From: Mayamaea pseudoterrestris
Lineage: Eukaryota > Bacillariophyta > Bacillariophyceae > Sellaphorales > Sellaphoraceae
Direction: 5' to 3'
Length of the DNA: 64,000 nt
Assembly: GCA_027923505.1 (NCBI GenBank)
Contig: BROI01000008.1
Span: 682,001-746,000 of the forward strand
The position numbers were made by a program, and so were the translations under genes. The notes under the pieces are model-generated. The model saw only the letters and a list, made by a program, of their open reading frames with translations. It had not been told where the DNA came from and did no database searches. This document shows positions 53,532 through 64,000 of the stretch, piece after piece. Position 1 is the stretch's first letter. The number at the start of each line of letters is the position of its first letter.

Positions 53532-54483
53532 ATGAGATATCTTCCACTCTACAATTTATGCTATTTGCTATTTATCCTGGGCTGTCATATCGAGACAAAC
53601 CATGCGTTTGTCATTCAGCAACCAACGACCACTTCAATCTCAATCATTTCGAAGCCACAATGTCGTCTACATGCATCTGGTCCATTGTACGCCGGTGGTT
53701 TTGAATGGAACGATCCAACTGAAGCCTTCGACCAAGGTGTGGAAAATCCTTACAAAAATCCTGCGCTAATGCAGGGAGAGGAAGGCATCAAAATCGATCC
53801 AGCAAGATTGCTTTCGCCACGATTGGCGGGCGTCAATTTGTACTTTGTCGGAATGATGGGCAGTGGGAAGAGTCGAATCGGAGACAAGGTTGCAAGACGT
53901 GAGTGAACTGACAGGTATGCATGAGGTATTGTAAGTTGTTTTTGCCTTAACCGATGTTCCATTCGTCAACGCAGGGATGGGGACATACAATTTTCTAGAT
54001 ACTGATCAAATCATTGAAAAGGCATCCGGCATGACGATACCCCAAATATTCGCAGCGGAAGGTGAGGAGGGATTTCGAAAATTAGAGTCACAAGTCTTGG
54101 ACTCGGTGCACCCTTACGTGCGATGCGTGATTTCGACCGGCGGTGGAATCGTTTGCCAGCGAGAGAACTGGAGCAAACTTCACACTGGCTTGACAGTTTG
54201 GCTAGATGTCTTACCCGAGATCATCATTAAGCGTATTGAAAACTCTGATAGACCACTTCTGCAAATTGACAATCCACTGGAGACATTACGACGACTATTA
54301 GATGAGCGACAGGAATCATACGGCCAAGCGGATGTGCGAGTCAGTATCTTGGAGGATTTGGATGAGGACGAAGTGACAGACTTGGTGATTCGGCACCTTC
54401 ATGACTTTATTGACGAGAATCCTCCGGCCTGGAAAGTTGCCAAGGCCAAGGCTCAGGCAGAAGGTCTCGACTGGGTAAAGTAG
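53532..54483 (+). CDS. Shikimate kinase, copy B
   Basis: Exons 53532..53898 and 53975..54483; identical protein to copy A including the plastid presequence. Confidence 0.9.
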
Positions 54484-54525
54484 TTGGTGCAAAGACTCTA
54501 ATAGGAATTTAACAGCTCTACGCCT

Positions 54526-54978
54526 CTACCCAGCAGTCCACGTCATGAGAGGCTTTGAGTTAGGGCCTACCAATGGTGTATCTTTGGAAGGTTTCTTCTT
54601 CTTTGGCGGATAAGCGCCTTGCTTTTTTAATCTTAGCTCGGCAGCTGCCGCTCGTTCTGCACGTTGTTGCTCTTGTTCCTCCATTGTCAGATTCAGATCG
54701 CCCTTGTGTATTGGCGCAGGTTCTAGTGATGCGGACACTTCGTTCTTCCTTGCATTTGAAACATCGGCATCGTGGTATCGCTCGCTTTTCGCTCCTAGAC
54801 GTTGACCCTGATGGAGAATCGAAAGTGCACAACGCATGCATGAGAAGATTTCGTTGTTGCCAAGACGAACCAAGCGTCAATTTGACCACCACCTACTTTG
54901 AAGCACTATACGTACCTCCCCCTTGAAGGCATTCTGGTCGACGGCAAGAGAATCGTCACAACCGCAACAGTTCCCCAT
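54526..54978 (-). CDS. SVIP-like p97-interacting protein, copy B
   Basis: Exons 54978..54916 and 54807..54526; identical to copy A, with MGNCCGC start and the VCP-interacting motif. Confidence 0.7.
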
Positions 54979-55023
54979 CGTCGAATTTCTGTGTGCAAAA
55001 CAGTTTCGTCACACTTTGAATCC

Positions 55024-55031
55024 TACCGGTA
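55024..55031. promoter_or_regulatory. TACCGGTA palindrome, copy B
   Basis: Duplicate of the site at 35024-35031; not an independent occurrence. Confidence 0.4.
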
Positions 55032-55245
55032 CTCATCTCTTGTTTGGCAGAACAAGCGCCGCGCCATCACCATGGAAAACATGGAATGAAGGAACTTTAA
55101 GCAGCAGATCGCACCGATTGTCGCTCATCGATTCGGGCAAGTATCAAACCCTGTTGGAAGCTCTTCTCATTATAGGTGAAATCGGTGGAATAGCTGCTAA
55201 TCGATTGCCTGGGGCGACTACCGTAGCTCGAAGGAAAGTTAGAGT

Positions 55246-56865
55246 ATGGAAACCACAGCTGCCAGCCGATCGTCCAGGATTAGAAGGCATCCATACCAGG
55301 CAGTGAGCCCTGCACCTTCATCGGAAGCTTACTTCGATGAGACCTCTGATGAAGTTCATGAAAGTCAAGACGACACTCGCGTCCACATCGACCCAAATGA
55401 CACAGCAGAACATGCAGCAATAACAATCGATGAGGCCATTGAACGACTCACCATGGGTCGCTTCCAGTACACAATACTATGCGCAAGTGGCCTTTGCTTT
55501 GCCGCCGACGCCATGCAGGTTATACTTTTGAGTTTTGTTTCGCTCGTCATGCAGCGAGAGTGGAATCTGGACAATCATCAGACAGCCCTGCTGACGTCCA
55601 TGCTCTTTGCAGGGGCCATGGTTGGCACTCTCTGTCTGGGACCATTGGCAGATCGAATTGGTCGCCGACCCGTGTTTCTGATTGCTGCATCCATCATTTG
55701 TTTCTTTGGAATGCTTCTGGCGGCGTGTGCAAGTTACTTGTCTGCTCTCTGCACCATTCTTGGAATTGGCTTTGGTGTCGGTGGCTTGACGATCCCCTTT
55801 GATACACTCGCCGAATTTTTGCCGGCAAAGGGTCGTGGCACCAATCTGCTACTCATTGAATACTTTTGGACTGTGGGATGCCTCTATGTTGTTGCTGCGG
55901 CGTATTGCACATTACAAGGAGCAGATGCGCAATGGCAAAAGTTGGTGCTTCTTTGCAATCTGCCATGCGTCGCAGCCCTCATCATTGGATACGTGTGCGT
56001 GCCTGAGAGTCCAAGGTGGCTGGTCTCTCGAGGCAGATGCGATGAAGCGCTGCACGTGCTGCGAAAGGTGGCAAAAATAAATGGACTTGATGCCCAAACT
56101 GTCTTTCCCCAAGGCCTTGAACTTGCGCAGGAGGAACATGGGCCGGAAGCGACAATCGCTGATCTTTTGCAACCAGAATGGAGGGCGATAACATTGTGTT
56201 TGTGGGGCACCTGGTGTGGATTTGCATTTGGTTACTACGGTGCCATCTTGACAATTACCAAGGTGTTCAAATCCAGTGATAGTTCACCATCGACAACAAG
56301 TCCCTATTCATTTGACTACTCGGCCATTTTTGTAAGTAGCTCGGCCGAAATTCTCGGGACAACTCTTGCTATTCTTGCCATTGATCGGCTCGGGCGTATT
56401 CCGTCTCAGGTCGCCTCTTACGTGGCAGCTGGCATCTCAATTTGTCTTCTGGGTATACTGTCCGAGGAGCACGCTTCTCGCAATATCTTGGTCGCACTTG
56501 GCTTCTTAACACGAGTATTTGAAATGTGTGGAACATGCTCCACATGGGTTGGGACGGCTGAGATCCTCACGACCGAAGTTCGCACCACTGGACATAGTGC
56601 CGCCAACGCCGTTGCTCGGATCGGTGCCTTTGTATCTCCGTTTGTGATTGCCGACAACAGCCCGCGGAACATTGGACTCGTCATGTTGCTCGTGCATTTG
56701 TTCACGGCAGCATGCGTCTCCAAGCTCCCCGAAACGAAAGGCAAATCATTAGGTGCTTCTAATCCAAGCGTCGAGGATGGAAATGACGTTTTGCTGGATC
56801 AAAACAATGCCGACATTTTTCACGCTGATGAGTGCACTATCGAGGGCACGTCAGCTTTAACGTAA
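55246..56865 (+). CDS. MFS transporter, SVOP-like, copy B
   Basis: Same 539-residue protein as copy A; differs at the DNA level by ACT in place of ACA for one Thr codon (55377). Confidence 0.87.
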   Translation: METTAASRSSRIRRHPYQAVSPAPSSEAYFDETSDEVHESQDDTRVHIDPNDTAEHAAITIDEAIERLTMGRFQYTILCASGLCFAADAMQVILLSFVSLVMQREWNLDNHQTALLTSMLFAGAMVGTLCLGPLADRIGRRPVFLIAASIICFFGMLLAACASYLSALCTILGIGFGVGGLTIPFDTLAEFLPAKGRGTNLLLIEYFWTVGCLYVVAAAYCTLQGADAQWQKLVLLCNLPCVAALIIGYVCVPESPRWLVSRGRCDEALHVLRKVAKINGLDAQTVFPQGLELAQEEHGPEATIADLLQPEWRAITLCLWGTWCGFAFGYYGAILTITKVFKSSDSSPSTTSPYSFDYSAIFVSSSAEILGTTLAILAIDRLGRIPSQVASYVAAGISICLLGILSEEHASRNILVALGFLTRVFEMCGTCSTWVGTAEILTTEVRTTGHSAANAVARIGAFVSPFVIADNSPRNIGLVMLLVHLFTAACVSKLPETKGKSLGASNPSVEDGNDVLLDQNNADIFHADECTIEGTSALT

Positions 56866-57239
56866 CATTTTGGGACAAAATAAATCAACCGATACATTCT
56901 TTTGCTTTAACATCAAGCATTACCCGGCTTGGTTTTGCTCAGTAACTTAATTATGAGCACTATGATGAGCTTGGCTTGACAGACTGTTTCCGCTTGGTTG
57001 CTACCCTAGGAATTTTCACAAGGGACTCACATTTGACACATTGGGTTCGGTGGTTCAGCTCTGTGCTTTCTTTTCATGATGGCAGTCATTCACAGTCACT
57101 ACCGATACAGCATGGGCCATGGGCAATGGTCGCAAGTTGTGGCTCCGGTTTGACAACACTAATCGCTTGACTCTCTGTCTCCTTCATGTTTAATATAATC
57201 TACATTGCCTTGACCATCACTGGAACGTTTCCTCTTCGA

Positions 57240-57806
57240 ATGTCAACGTTTCTTCTTTGTCTCGCAGCGCTTCAAATGATGCATTTCAGCTCGCGCGCAT
57301 CCGCATTCATCCTGCGTCCTTCCTACAAGGCTCAGAAGTTATCATCGCAGAGATACCGAAGCTTGCCGTTATCCTCGGGGAATGCTTTAGTATCATCATC
57401 TGGCTACTCCGACGCGGAGGTCGGCGAGATGGAGTCACTGATTCTGAACCTGTCCAACCTGCCGACTGACGAATCAAGGCGGACGAAAGTCGCTCAGATA
57501 TTCAACGAGACCTTTTCTGCTTCTGCAGATGGTTTAAACAAGTCCAAACGGTTCTGTGAATTATTTGATATAATCTTGATTCGTGTTGGGGATCAGGTGC
57601 GAAGGGAAGCGGCAGAGCCGATGGGCGTTGCTGCGAGCGACTCGGATGCCACTGCCTCTGAAGTAGCTGCTATTAACCCAAAAGTTGAGCGCACCAAGAC
57701 CAAGGAGGAACTTCAATTATGGGCGCTAGTTGACATGATGGTGCAATCTAAAACGCTCGTCAAGCGGGCGACTGGAGAACTCGGCAAGGATGGTGCTTTT
57801 GGATAG
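57240..57806 (+). CDS. Plastid-targeted unknown protein, copy B
   Basis: Identical to the copy at 37240-37806, ASAF motif included. Confidence 0.7.
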   Translation: MSTFLLCLAALQMMHFSSRASAFILRPSYKAQKLSSQRYRSLPLSSGNALVSSSGYSDAEVGEMESLILNLSNLPTDESRRTKVAQIFNETFSASADGLNKSKRFCELFDIILIRVGDQVRREAAEPMGVAASDSDATASEVAAINPKVERTKTKEELQLWALVDMMVQSKTLVKRATGELGKDGAFG

Positions 57807-58096
57807 AGTAAAGCTTGTAAAATTTGCTTCTAGACACTTCATTTATTTAAATCTTACTCATTGTTTAAATGCTTATACCTACCAGTAGTTCCGTAAGCCT
57901 TCTTACACGCTGTCCTGGAGAAACTAACTTTGGCATTCGTACGATAGCTAGCGTTAACTTTAACTCCATTGTGTGTGCGAGAAAAACGGTTGAACGGTCA
58001 TGCAGCATGGTGCCCATGTTCCCGATGTTCAAGGTGACGAGCGAGCGGCACGGTGAGAAGATTCTATAGTAGCAACAAGGAACGATCAATTGCGCC

Positions 58097-59944
58097 ATGA
58101 ACAGCAATCCCTTTGGTGTTCCACCGCCAGCCCCTGTTCATACGGGTGTTACGTCTCCATCGTCAGCCATGGTGAATCCGTTTGATCCACTCGCTCCGCC
58201 TTTAGCCGATCCGTTTGGACAAGCGCCACCGATGCAGCCGACTCCCACGAGTGCCAGTGGTGGCGGAGCCAATCCATTTGCGTCTCCAGTTTCGACGGTG
58301 ACAGCATCGGCTTCCTATGCATCTCCATTTCAGCCAGCGGCGTCTGCTCCGACTCCTCCAGTTCAGCAGCTGCAGCAGCAGCAGCAACCGTCACCAGCCT
58401 CCTACGACACGGCACTGGTTCCTTCGCAATATCAGTCCAATCCTTACGGAGGAATGGTAATGTTGGGTGGCCAATCGGCTCCTCCGGCGCAAAGTCAAGC
58501 AACCAACAATTACCAGTGGGGATTGGATGCGGGCGCGGCTCCGTCTGCGTACGGACAGCAAGGAGGGTCATTTTCCAATGAGCAGCAGGCATTTGATTAC
58601 TCGGCGCAGGCTCCATCGCCGACAAATTATCAACAGCATCAGCAGTTGCAACCGACATTGACGGAGTCGCAGCGTCCGCCGAGTCCACCGAAGCAACATG
58701 ACCCATCGTCGCCATCAACGGCCATGACAAACTACCAGAAACCGAAATCAGTCGACGTTCCCATTGAATCCAAAGAAATTCGCCCAACTGCCTATGAGTA
58801 CGGTCAGCGCGAAGTACCTTCGGACGAACACCGTCGCGAGGATGAATTTAAAAACTATGTCAATCCCTACAGGGGCGACTTGGCGCGCGAAGCACCCATG
58901 GGGTCGAGTCCCTTGCCCAAGCCAGACTTGGTTCGCAAAAAGGGTTACGTCTTGTCGAGAATCTCATTTAGAACCATTGTTATGAAGAAGTGGAAGCAGT
59001 CGTTTTGGGTTCAGTAAGTAGATTGCGTTACTTTTAATGTCATATTACGGCATTCAACTAACCTGCATTCACTAACGTTGACGTCAGGTACGGTCCTCAT
59101 ACGATGCTTTGGTTCCGCAACGAATCCGACTTTTCCGACTGGCTAAACAATCCCTACCACGACCAGGCAACTCGCAATTTTTTAATCAAACTTGCAGTCA
59201 ACTTTGTCCACGACTTGTACAAGCCAAATGTTCGGGGATATCAAGTGACGCAATGTCGCACCAAGGCGTATGGAAACAAGATGGTGCGTCAGTTCAAATT
59301 GGAGCGATGGATGGATTATGGGCCGACAATTGCGGCGGCATTTGGTTCATATGACCCAAAGGAAGTGGACGAGCTGAGATCTGCCATTGTCGAGTGCATG
59401 CGCAACACTCCGCTCAATTCTGGCATTCGGGCGACGGGAGCAGTTCGTCAGAACCGACCGGATGGTGAAGAGGAAGCAAGTCATGATAGACATGATGATG
59501 ACCGTCGCGGTTACGCCAGTAATTCAGGTGATGGTGAGCGCTTGTCGTCGCAGGAGAATTTGAAATCGGCTCCATCCGCGGAAGAGTCGGTCGAGGCGGT
59601 GGAAGAGGATTTGATGGATGTTAACAATTGGGATGACGTTCCTACTGGTACGCAACATCCGTCGATGGGATATGGCCAGCAGCAACAACAGCCGCCAGTG
59701 AACGCTGCCTATGGTGTGCCTCTTCCTACATATCCGTATGCGCAACCTCCACCACCGCCGCCTCACCAGTACGCGCAACAACAATCACCACCGCAGCAGC
59801 ATCAGAGTGTTTACCAGCAACAAGGCGCCATGGTTCCATTTGCTGGTGCACCTAGTCCCTATCCCGGTGCGCCTCCGCCGCCGCAGCAACAACAATACGT
59901 CGCAGACCCCTGGGCAGGCCAGGCCCAACCGTATCCAGCGCAGC

Positions 59945-59975
<31 letters not shown>

Positions 59976-60024
59976 GCAGAGTTATGGTCCGCCGCCTCCG
60001 CAGTACAATAGGCCGGCGTACTAG
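58097..60024 (+). CDS. NPF-motif, poly-Q PH-like protein, copy B
   Basis: Exons 58097..59013 and 59088..60024. The CAA run encoding poly-Q has exactly the same length as in copy A, notable for a microsatellite. Confidence 0.75.
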
Positions 60025-60072
60025 TCAGTGGTGTATACGTGTAGAAAGTGTTTCTTGACTCGTGTGTACTTT

Positions 60073-61170
60073 TTATTTATGCCTTCTCTTATGATGCAAC
60101 GTTACATGCAAGTCTCGAATCGACTGTATGACTTCTCTTGTCACTGGTACCAATTTCGCTTCAGCTGTAGCAGCGCATGCGGTCGGCATGTCCGCGGGCT
60201 GAAGAGAAAACACATATGTGCATGCGTCATGAACGGGAAAGCTCCTGCGATCCAACGCCTTTCGTGGTATGTATGGGTGTAGAAGGCAACGATCAAGTAC
60301 AATGCGGCCTACATGATGGTATACATTGCCGTTGGCGTCCTCTAGCTCACGAGCCACATCTTCAATCCGCCATTGATTGAAAGGAGGCTATGTAAATATA
60401 CAAAGAAAACTGTCAGTGACAAGCAGGTTGCAACAAATGCAGGCCGAAGCTGCAGCACACGGCATGGTTCTTACCTTTGTCTTGTGGTTCATGTGGATTT
60501 GACAGCGAGGCGATGCAAAGCTAGCAGCACTTTTTAGAAACCTCCTGACAAGGTCCTTATTCAACTCCATTTCCTTGTTTTGACCATCTTGCCCTTTGCA
60601 AATTGCCGAGCACGGGAAATTCCAGATAATTCTATCAAACTTGACATTGCTATCGCTAGAAAGAGGTAGGGTGCTGGCAAGATTTGTCGCGTCAACTTGA
60701 AAGAAGATGGAAACTCCAAGACTCTCAAGTTCTTTCAGCGTCTTCTCAATGTGAGGATACACGGTCTCCACTGTTCTGCGACTTTCGTAACTGGTAGCCG
60801 TGAGCGTCACGCCAAGTCGAGCCAGCGCCAAGCTAAAGGAAAAGTCGCCGTCGCCAACCGTGAGTACCTTCAAACCAGGTCCGTATCCGAGAATTTCTGT
60901 ATAGGCGTCATAAGAGTTTCTATTCGATCTTGGACAAAGTTCCGGTCGTTGGTTGGGTACGATTCGGCAAAACTCCTCGTCCAAGGCAACGTCAAAGCAG
61001 CAAATCTTGTAAGCGCATGGAACGCATCGTTGCGACGAGGCACAATTCAACGTTCGATCCGACACCCATAGATTGCGGCAGTCTCGCGTCGGAAAACTTG
61101 CATTTTTGTTAGACGATGCCTTGTGCTCCAACCTAGCTCGCTTTGCTGTGCAATGCTGATGATCTGACAT
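60073..61170 (-). CDS. BMT5-like methyltransferase, copy B
   Basis: Exons 61170..60475 and 60387..60073; identical to copy A. Confidence 0.85.
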
Positions 61171-61415
61171 GAGTATAATGCAACTCGTTTGGGTATTTAT
61201 GGTTGAGAACAAAGTCATGTCATGGTACAAGTTACAAGTAAGCGGTGGAGGGACGAGCACGCATCCCTATCGTACCGGTTTTAAAAATGTGTCGCTGTGC
61301 GACATCTTGCATGCACCGCGCCCGCGTCCAGCAGCCCGTGGCATGACCATTATCTCAGAAAACCACCATTTGCCTCCACGATTAATCGAATTAGATGTAA
61401 AAAAGCCTTGGACCC

Positions 61416-62885
61416 ATGCAGCACGAGATTCCATCGCAAGAATTTGCGCAATTGAAGAAAGATTCGATGTCTGAAGACGTGGAAGCGACAGGTACTAATG
61501 AAGATTTGCCAGTGAGCAGTAACGTCGACGAGCCACCACAAAAGAACGTCGCCAATGATAGAACAGAAAATGGTCGTCCTCCAGCGGAGTTTAAAATCGG
61601 TGAGGTGGTTTACGCGGCTGATGAAAACGATTTGATTTACGAGGCGACGATTCGTCGCAAACTCTACGGAGTCAACTACCAGAAAAAAGTGGTTGCCGGC
61701 ATGGTAACATCAGTCGAGGAAGCTAACGCGCTTCTGGCTCAACAAGAACTTCCGGTATGGCATTACTTTGTGCATTACCATGGCTGGAGCGTCAAATGGG
61801 ATCGGTGGACTTCAGCTTCTAAAATTTTTGTTCATTCAGATGCGTCCAAGGCGCTTGCTAAACGGCTGCAGGAGGAATATCGCAAGGTTAGGGATGAGCT
61901 TTCTGGTTTAGCCAAAGGAAAGAGACCACGAAAAGTGACTGCAGAGGAACTTTTGCCAGTGTGGAAGTCATCGATGTTAAAGATATACAGGGCCTTTGAG
62001 CTGCGCCAAAATCAGACGGAAGAGGAGCAAGCGGAAGCAGCGAACGATGGCATTGCCATACCCAATGTAGTTACTGCGCCACACATAGAGCTTCCCGTTT
62101 TCACCAACAATACCAATCAGTGTAAAGGAGAAGATATCCGCGATGCTGCGCTGCATACTGAACTGGCATTTCGGAAGAAAGGCCTCACGAGCTTGCACAT
62201 TTACGGCGCCTTCATACCTCTTCCAGTTACGCTTAAGCGAATTCTTGTCGACGCATGGGAAAATATCACCCAGTGCAGCTCAGTTCCAATTCTTCCAGCG
62301 AAAGTTAGCGTCAAAGATGCTCTAAACCTTTACATACAACGCAAGGGAGTTGAGCTCGAGTGCGCCACAGTTGATGCTGAGCTAAATGACGCGAACGCGT
62401 CCGCTTCCGCTGCTAGCCTTCACGATATAAATGCGAACAAGCAGCAATGGATTGACATGATAGATGGCATTTGCCAGTATTTTGACGAGACACTTCCTTG
62501 TCACCTCTTGTATGCGGAGGAATTGGCCCAACTTCACACCATGTGCGCGGACGATGAAACAAACATCGAATCCTATTCGGAAATTTACGGGTGTGAACAT
62601 TTACTTCGACTGTTGACGAGGTTGCCGGCGCTACTCCTCGACAATGCCGCCGAGCAGGAGCTGCGTCCGATCCTTGCCAAGGTGAATGACTTTGTTCGCT
62701 TCATGCACAAGAGTGATTCGCTGTGGGCGTTGAGCTACCGACCATTAAATGACGCGGAGCTTGGTGAGAAGATAAAGTTGGAAAAGATGAAAGATACAAA
62801 AAGAAAGCGCGATACCAAGTCTGATGCTATGGGAGATTTTTCTTCTGAAATGGGAGGCAAGCGACAGATGACTGTGCCGGATTAG
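61416..62885 (+). CDS. MRG15/EAF3-type chromodomain protein, copy B
   Basis: Identical 489-residue protein to copy A. A second full-length copy would change the dosage of a chromatin-complex subunit. Confidence 0.9.
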   Translation: MQHEIPSQEFAQLKKDSMSEDVEATGTNEDLPVSSNVDEPPQKNVANDRTENGRPPAEFKIGEVVYAADENDLIYEATIRRKLYGVNYQKKVVAGMVTSVEEANALLAQQELPVWHYFVHYHGWSVKWDRWTSASKIFVHSDASKALAKRLQEEYRKVRDELSGLAKGKRPRKVTAEELLPVWKSSMLKIYRAFELRQNQTEEEQAEAANDGIAIPNVVTAPHIELPVFTNNTNQCKGEDIRDAALHTELAFRKKGLTSLHIYGAFIPLPVTLKRILVDAWENITQCSSVPILPAKVSVKDALNLYIQRKGVELECATVDAELNDANASASAASLHDINANKQQWIDMIDGICQYFDETLPCHLLYAEELAQLHTMCADDETNIESYSEIYGCEHLLRLLTRLPALLLDNAAEQELRPILAKVNDFVRFMHKSDSLWALSYRPLNDAELGEKIKLEKMKDTKRKRDTKSDAMGDFSSEMGGKRQMTVPD

Positions 62886-63204
62886 ACACACCTCCTGTTT
62901 GATCTGTGCTTCCACTAATCTGGTATCAGGTCGGTGCCATATAAAAGTGTAGTCTATTACAATCTTCTGCTGGTATGTACAGAGTTTGAATTATTTACCG
63001 CACATAACTTACATCGTCTATGTACTGGGACGATGGGAAAAGGTGTGTCGCGGCAGGTCGTTCTTATCCCGTTGTGACACTTTCGGCATCTTCCTCGACG
63101 AAGACGCTCTTCATTTTCACGAAGTAACTTCATTACACGCTGTTTTTAATCCGATTGCTGTAAGGAACTAACTGTTGAATTGGGGTGAACTTTAAAAGGG
63201 AATC

Positions 63205-63963
63205 ATGGCATATGAAAAACGATGGAACGCTCATTCGTTGATCGCCAGCCAGATCTTTCTGTCAGGCATTTTCGCGCTGCTTCGGTTATGTCACACAGCC
63301 GCACATGGACCAGTTCCCATTGACCTAGGAACAACTTTGATTGCACTCAAATACAAAGATGGTGTCGTTGTCGCCGCTGACACTCGAACTTCCATGTCAA
63401 GCTACGTGAGTCACCGATCGGCCGACAAGATTGTTCCAGTCTCCTCGCATTGTCTTGTTGCTCGGTCAGGCAGTGCGGCTGACACACAGATGTTGGCGCA
63501 CGTTACAACGCAACATATTCTAGAACGCTTTTATAAACATGGAATGGTTTCTACAGTTTCGCAAAGTGCAAGGCTGATGGAAAATCTGGTGGGGTCGTCC
63601 TCGAACGAGTTGGGTGTGAGTTTACTAATCGCTGGCTACGACAAGGAGAGCTGTGCTAGTAAAATTTACAGCTTAGCAGCCAGTGGAGCGCTGTTGGAAG
63701 AAGGAACTTTTGCTATTGCAGGCTCTGGGTCGTCTTTTATCTCGGGATACATGGATACGCATGCCGTCGGAGGCTCAGAAATCTTGGACGAAGCGGCAGC
63801 GATTCGAGTATGTCAACACGCGATGCAGCTGGCCATGACGCGAGATGCTTCCTCGGGAGGCTTTATTCGCATCTTCGTATGTAATGATAAGGGATGTCGG
63901 CAGGAAACCAATCGTCCCGCGTCATTGCAAGTTGATGCAGGTGCAGATCGCAGAGTTTCATGA
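63205..63963 (+). CDS. PSMB6: 20S proteasome subunit beta1, copy B
   Basis: Identical to copy A. The 37 bases after its stop also match copy A up to the window end. Confidence 0.9.
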   Translation: MAYEKRWNAHSLIASQIFLSGIFALLRLCHTAAHGPVPIDLGTTLIALKYKDGVVVAADTRTSMSSYVSHRSADKIVPVSSHCLVARSGSAADTQMLAHVTTQHILERFYKHGMVSTVSQSARLMENLVGSSSNELGVSLLIAGYDKESCASKIYSLAASGALLEEGTFAIAGSGSSFISGYMDTHAVGGSEILDEAAAIRVCQHAMQLAMTRDASSGGFIRIFVCNDKGCRQETNRPASLQVDAGADRRVS

Positions 63964-64000
63964 CGGCTGGATTAGTTTTGATCAAGCACAAAAGAATAGC

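Larger units (their letters stand above)
49959..64000. repeat. Tandem duplication unit, copy B (first 14,042 bp; continues beyond the window)
   Basis: Head-to-tail repeat of 29959-44000 at a constant offset of 20,000. The junction reads ggattttcttc then ctaggactcg, with no inserted bases and at most a two-base overlap. It drops the PUS3 promoter and first codons and puts the remainder of PUS3 head-to-head with the large HIR3-like gene. Confidence 0.95.

Noticed and set aside
29959-64000. Two diverged alleles joined by the assembler
   Set aside because: Not favoured: only one difference was seen in 14 kb and the microsatellite is equal. An identical-haplotype artefact remains open.
1-64000. 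Mobile elements, tRNA and rRNA genes
   Set aside because: No transposase, reverse transcriptase, integrase, terminal repeats, rRNA cores or convincing tRNA B-box motifs were seen in either strand by eye.

Overview
The window is gene-dense nuclear DNA of a photosynthetic stramenopile, most likely a diatom. Genes lie 30-400 bp apart and alternate between strands in divergent and convergent pairs. Introns are few, short (about 60-230 bp) and mostly GTAAGT/GTGAGT...AG. Several proteins start with a signal peptide followed by a Phe-containing cleavage motif (ASAF, NHAF, CAF), the plastid-targeting style of algae with secondary red plastids. One Hsp70 looks targeted to the symbiont-derived periplastidal space. 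I saw no rRNA, tRNA, CRISPR array or mobile element.

Left part (1-29,789), single copy: the 3' end of a beta-oxidation trifunctional enzyme, a PPR protein, condensin-II subunit H2, an oxoglutarate/malate-type mitochondrial carrier, a helicase-associated-domain protein, an NFU Fe-S scaffold, an LRR protein with a frame break, ZSWIM7/SWS1, a BTB protein, an L-galactose-dehydrogenase-like aldo-keto reductase behind a 42-bp tandem repeat, the EEVD-tailed Hsp70, a LarB homologue, two heat-shock factors flanking a methyltransferase/eEF1B-GEF fusion, glutamate-cysteine ligase and a nucleotide-sugar transporter.

Right part (29,959-64,000): a segment of exactly 20,000 bp (29,959-49,958) is followed head-to-tail by a second, near-identical copy that runs off the window end (49,959-64,000). 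The unit carries PUS3, an FKBP-TPR-cyclophilin fusion, shikimate kinase, an SVIP-like p97-binding protein, an MFS transporter, a plastid-targeted unknown, an NPF/poly-Q PH-like protein, a BMT5-like rRNA methyltransferase, an MRG chromodomain protein, proteasome beta1 and a very large HIR3/CABIN1-like protein. The left breakpoint cuts the PUS3 coding region, so copy A is whole and copy B lacks its 5' end. I found one substitution and no indel by eye over 14 kb. This means a very recent duplication or an assembly artefact, and the round unit length makes the second a serious possibility.

The most interesting biology is (i) the predicted eEF1A-type methyltransferase fused to an eEF1A exchange-factor domain, (ii) the FKBP-TPR-cyclophilin fusion, (iii) a eukaryotic LarB, (iv) the EEVD-tailed secretory Hsp70, and (v) an octamer, TACCGGTA, that recurs in divergent promoters. 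Spliced models were built by reading donors, acceptors and frames by eye; no homology search was run.
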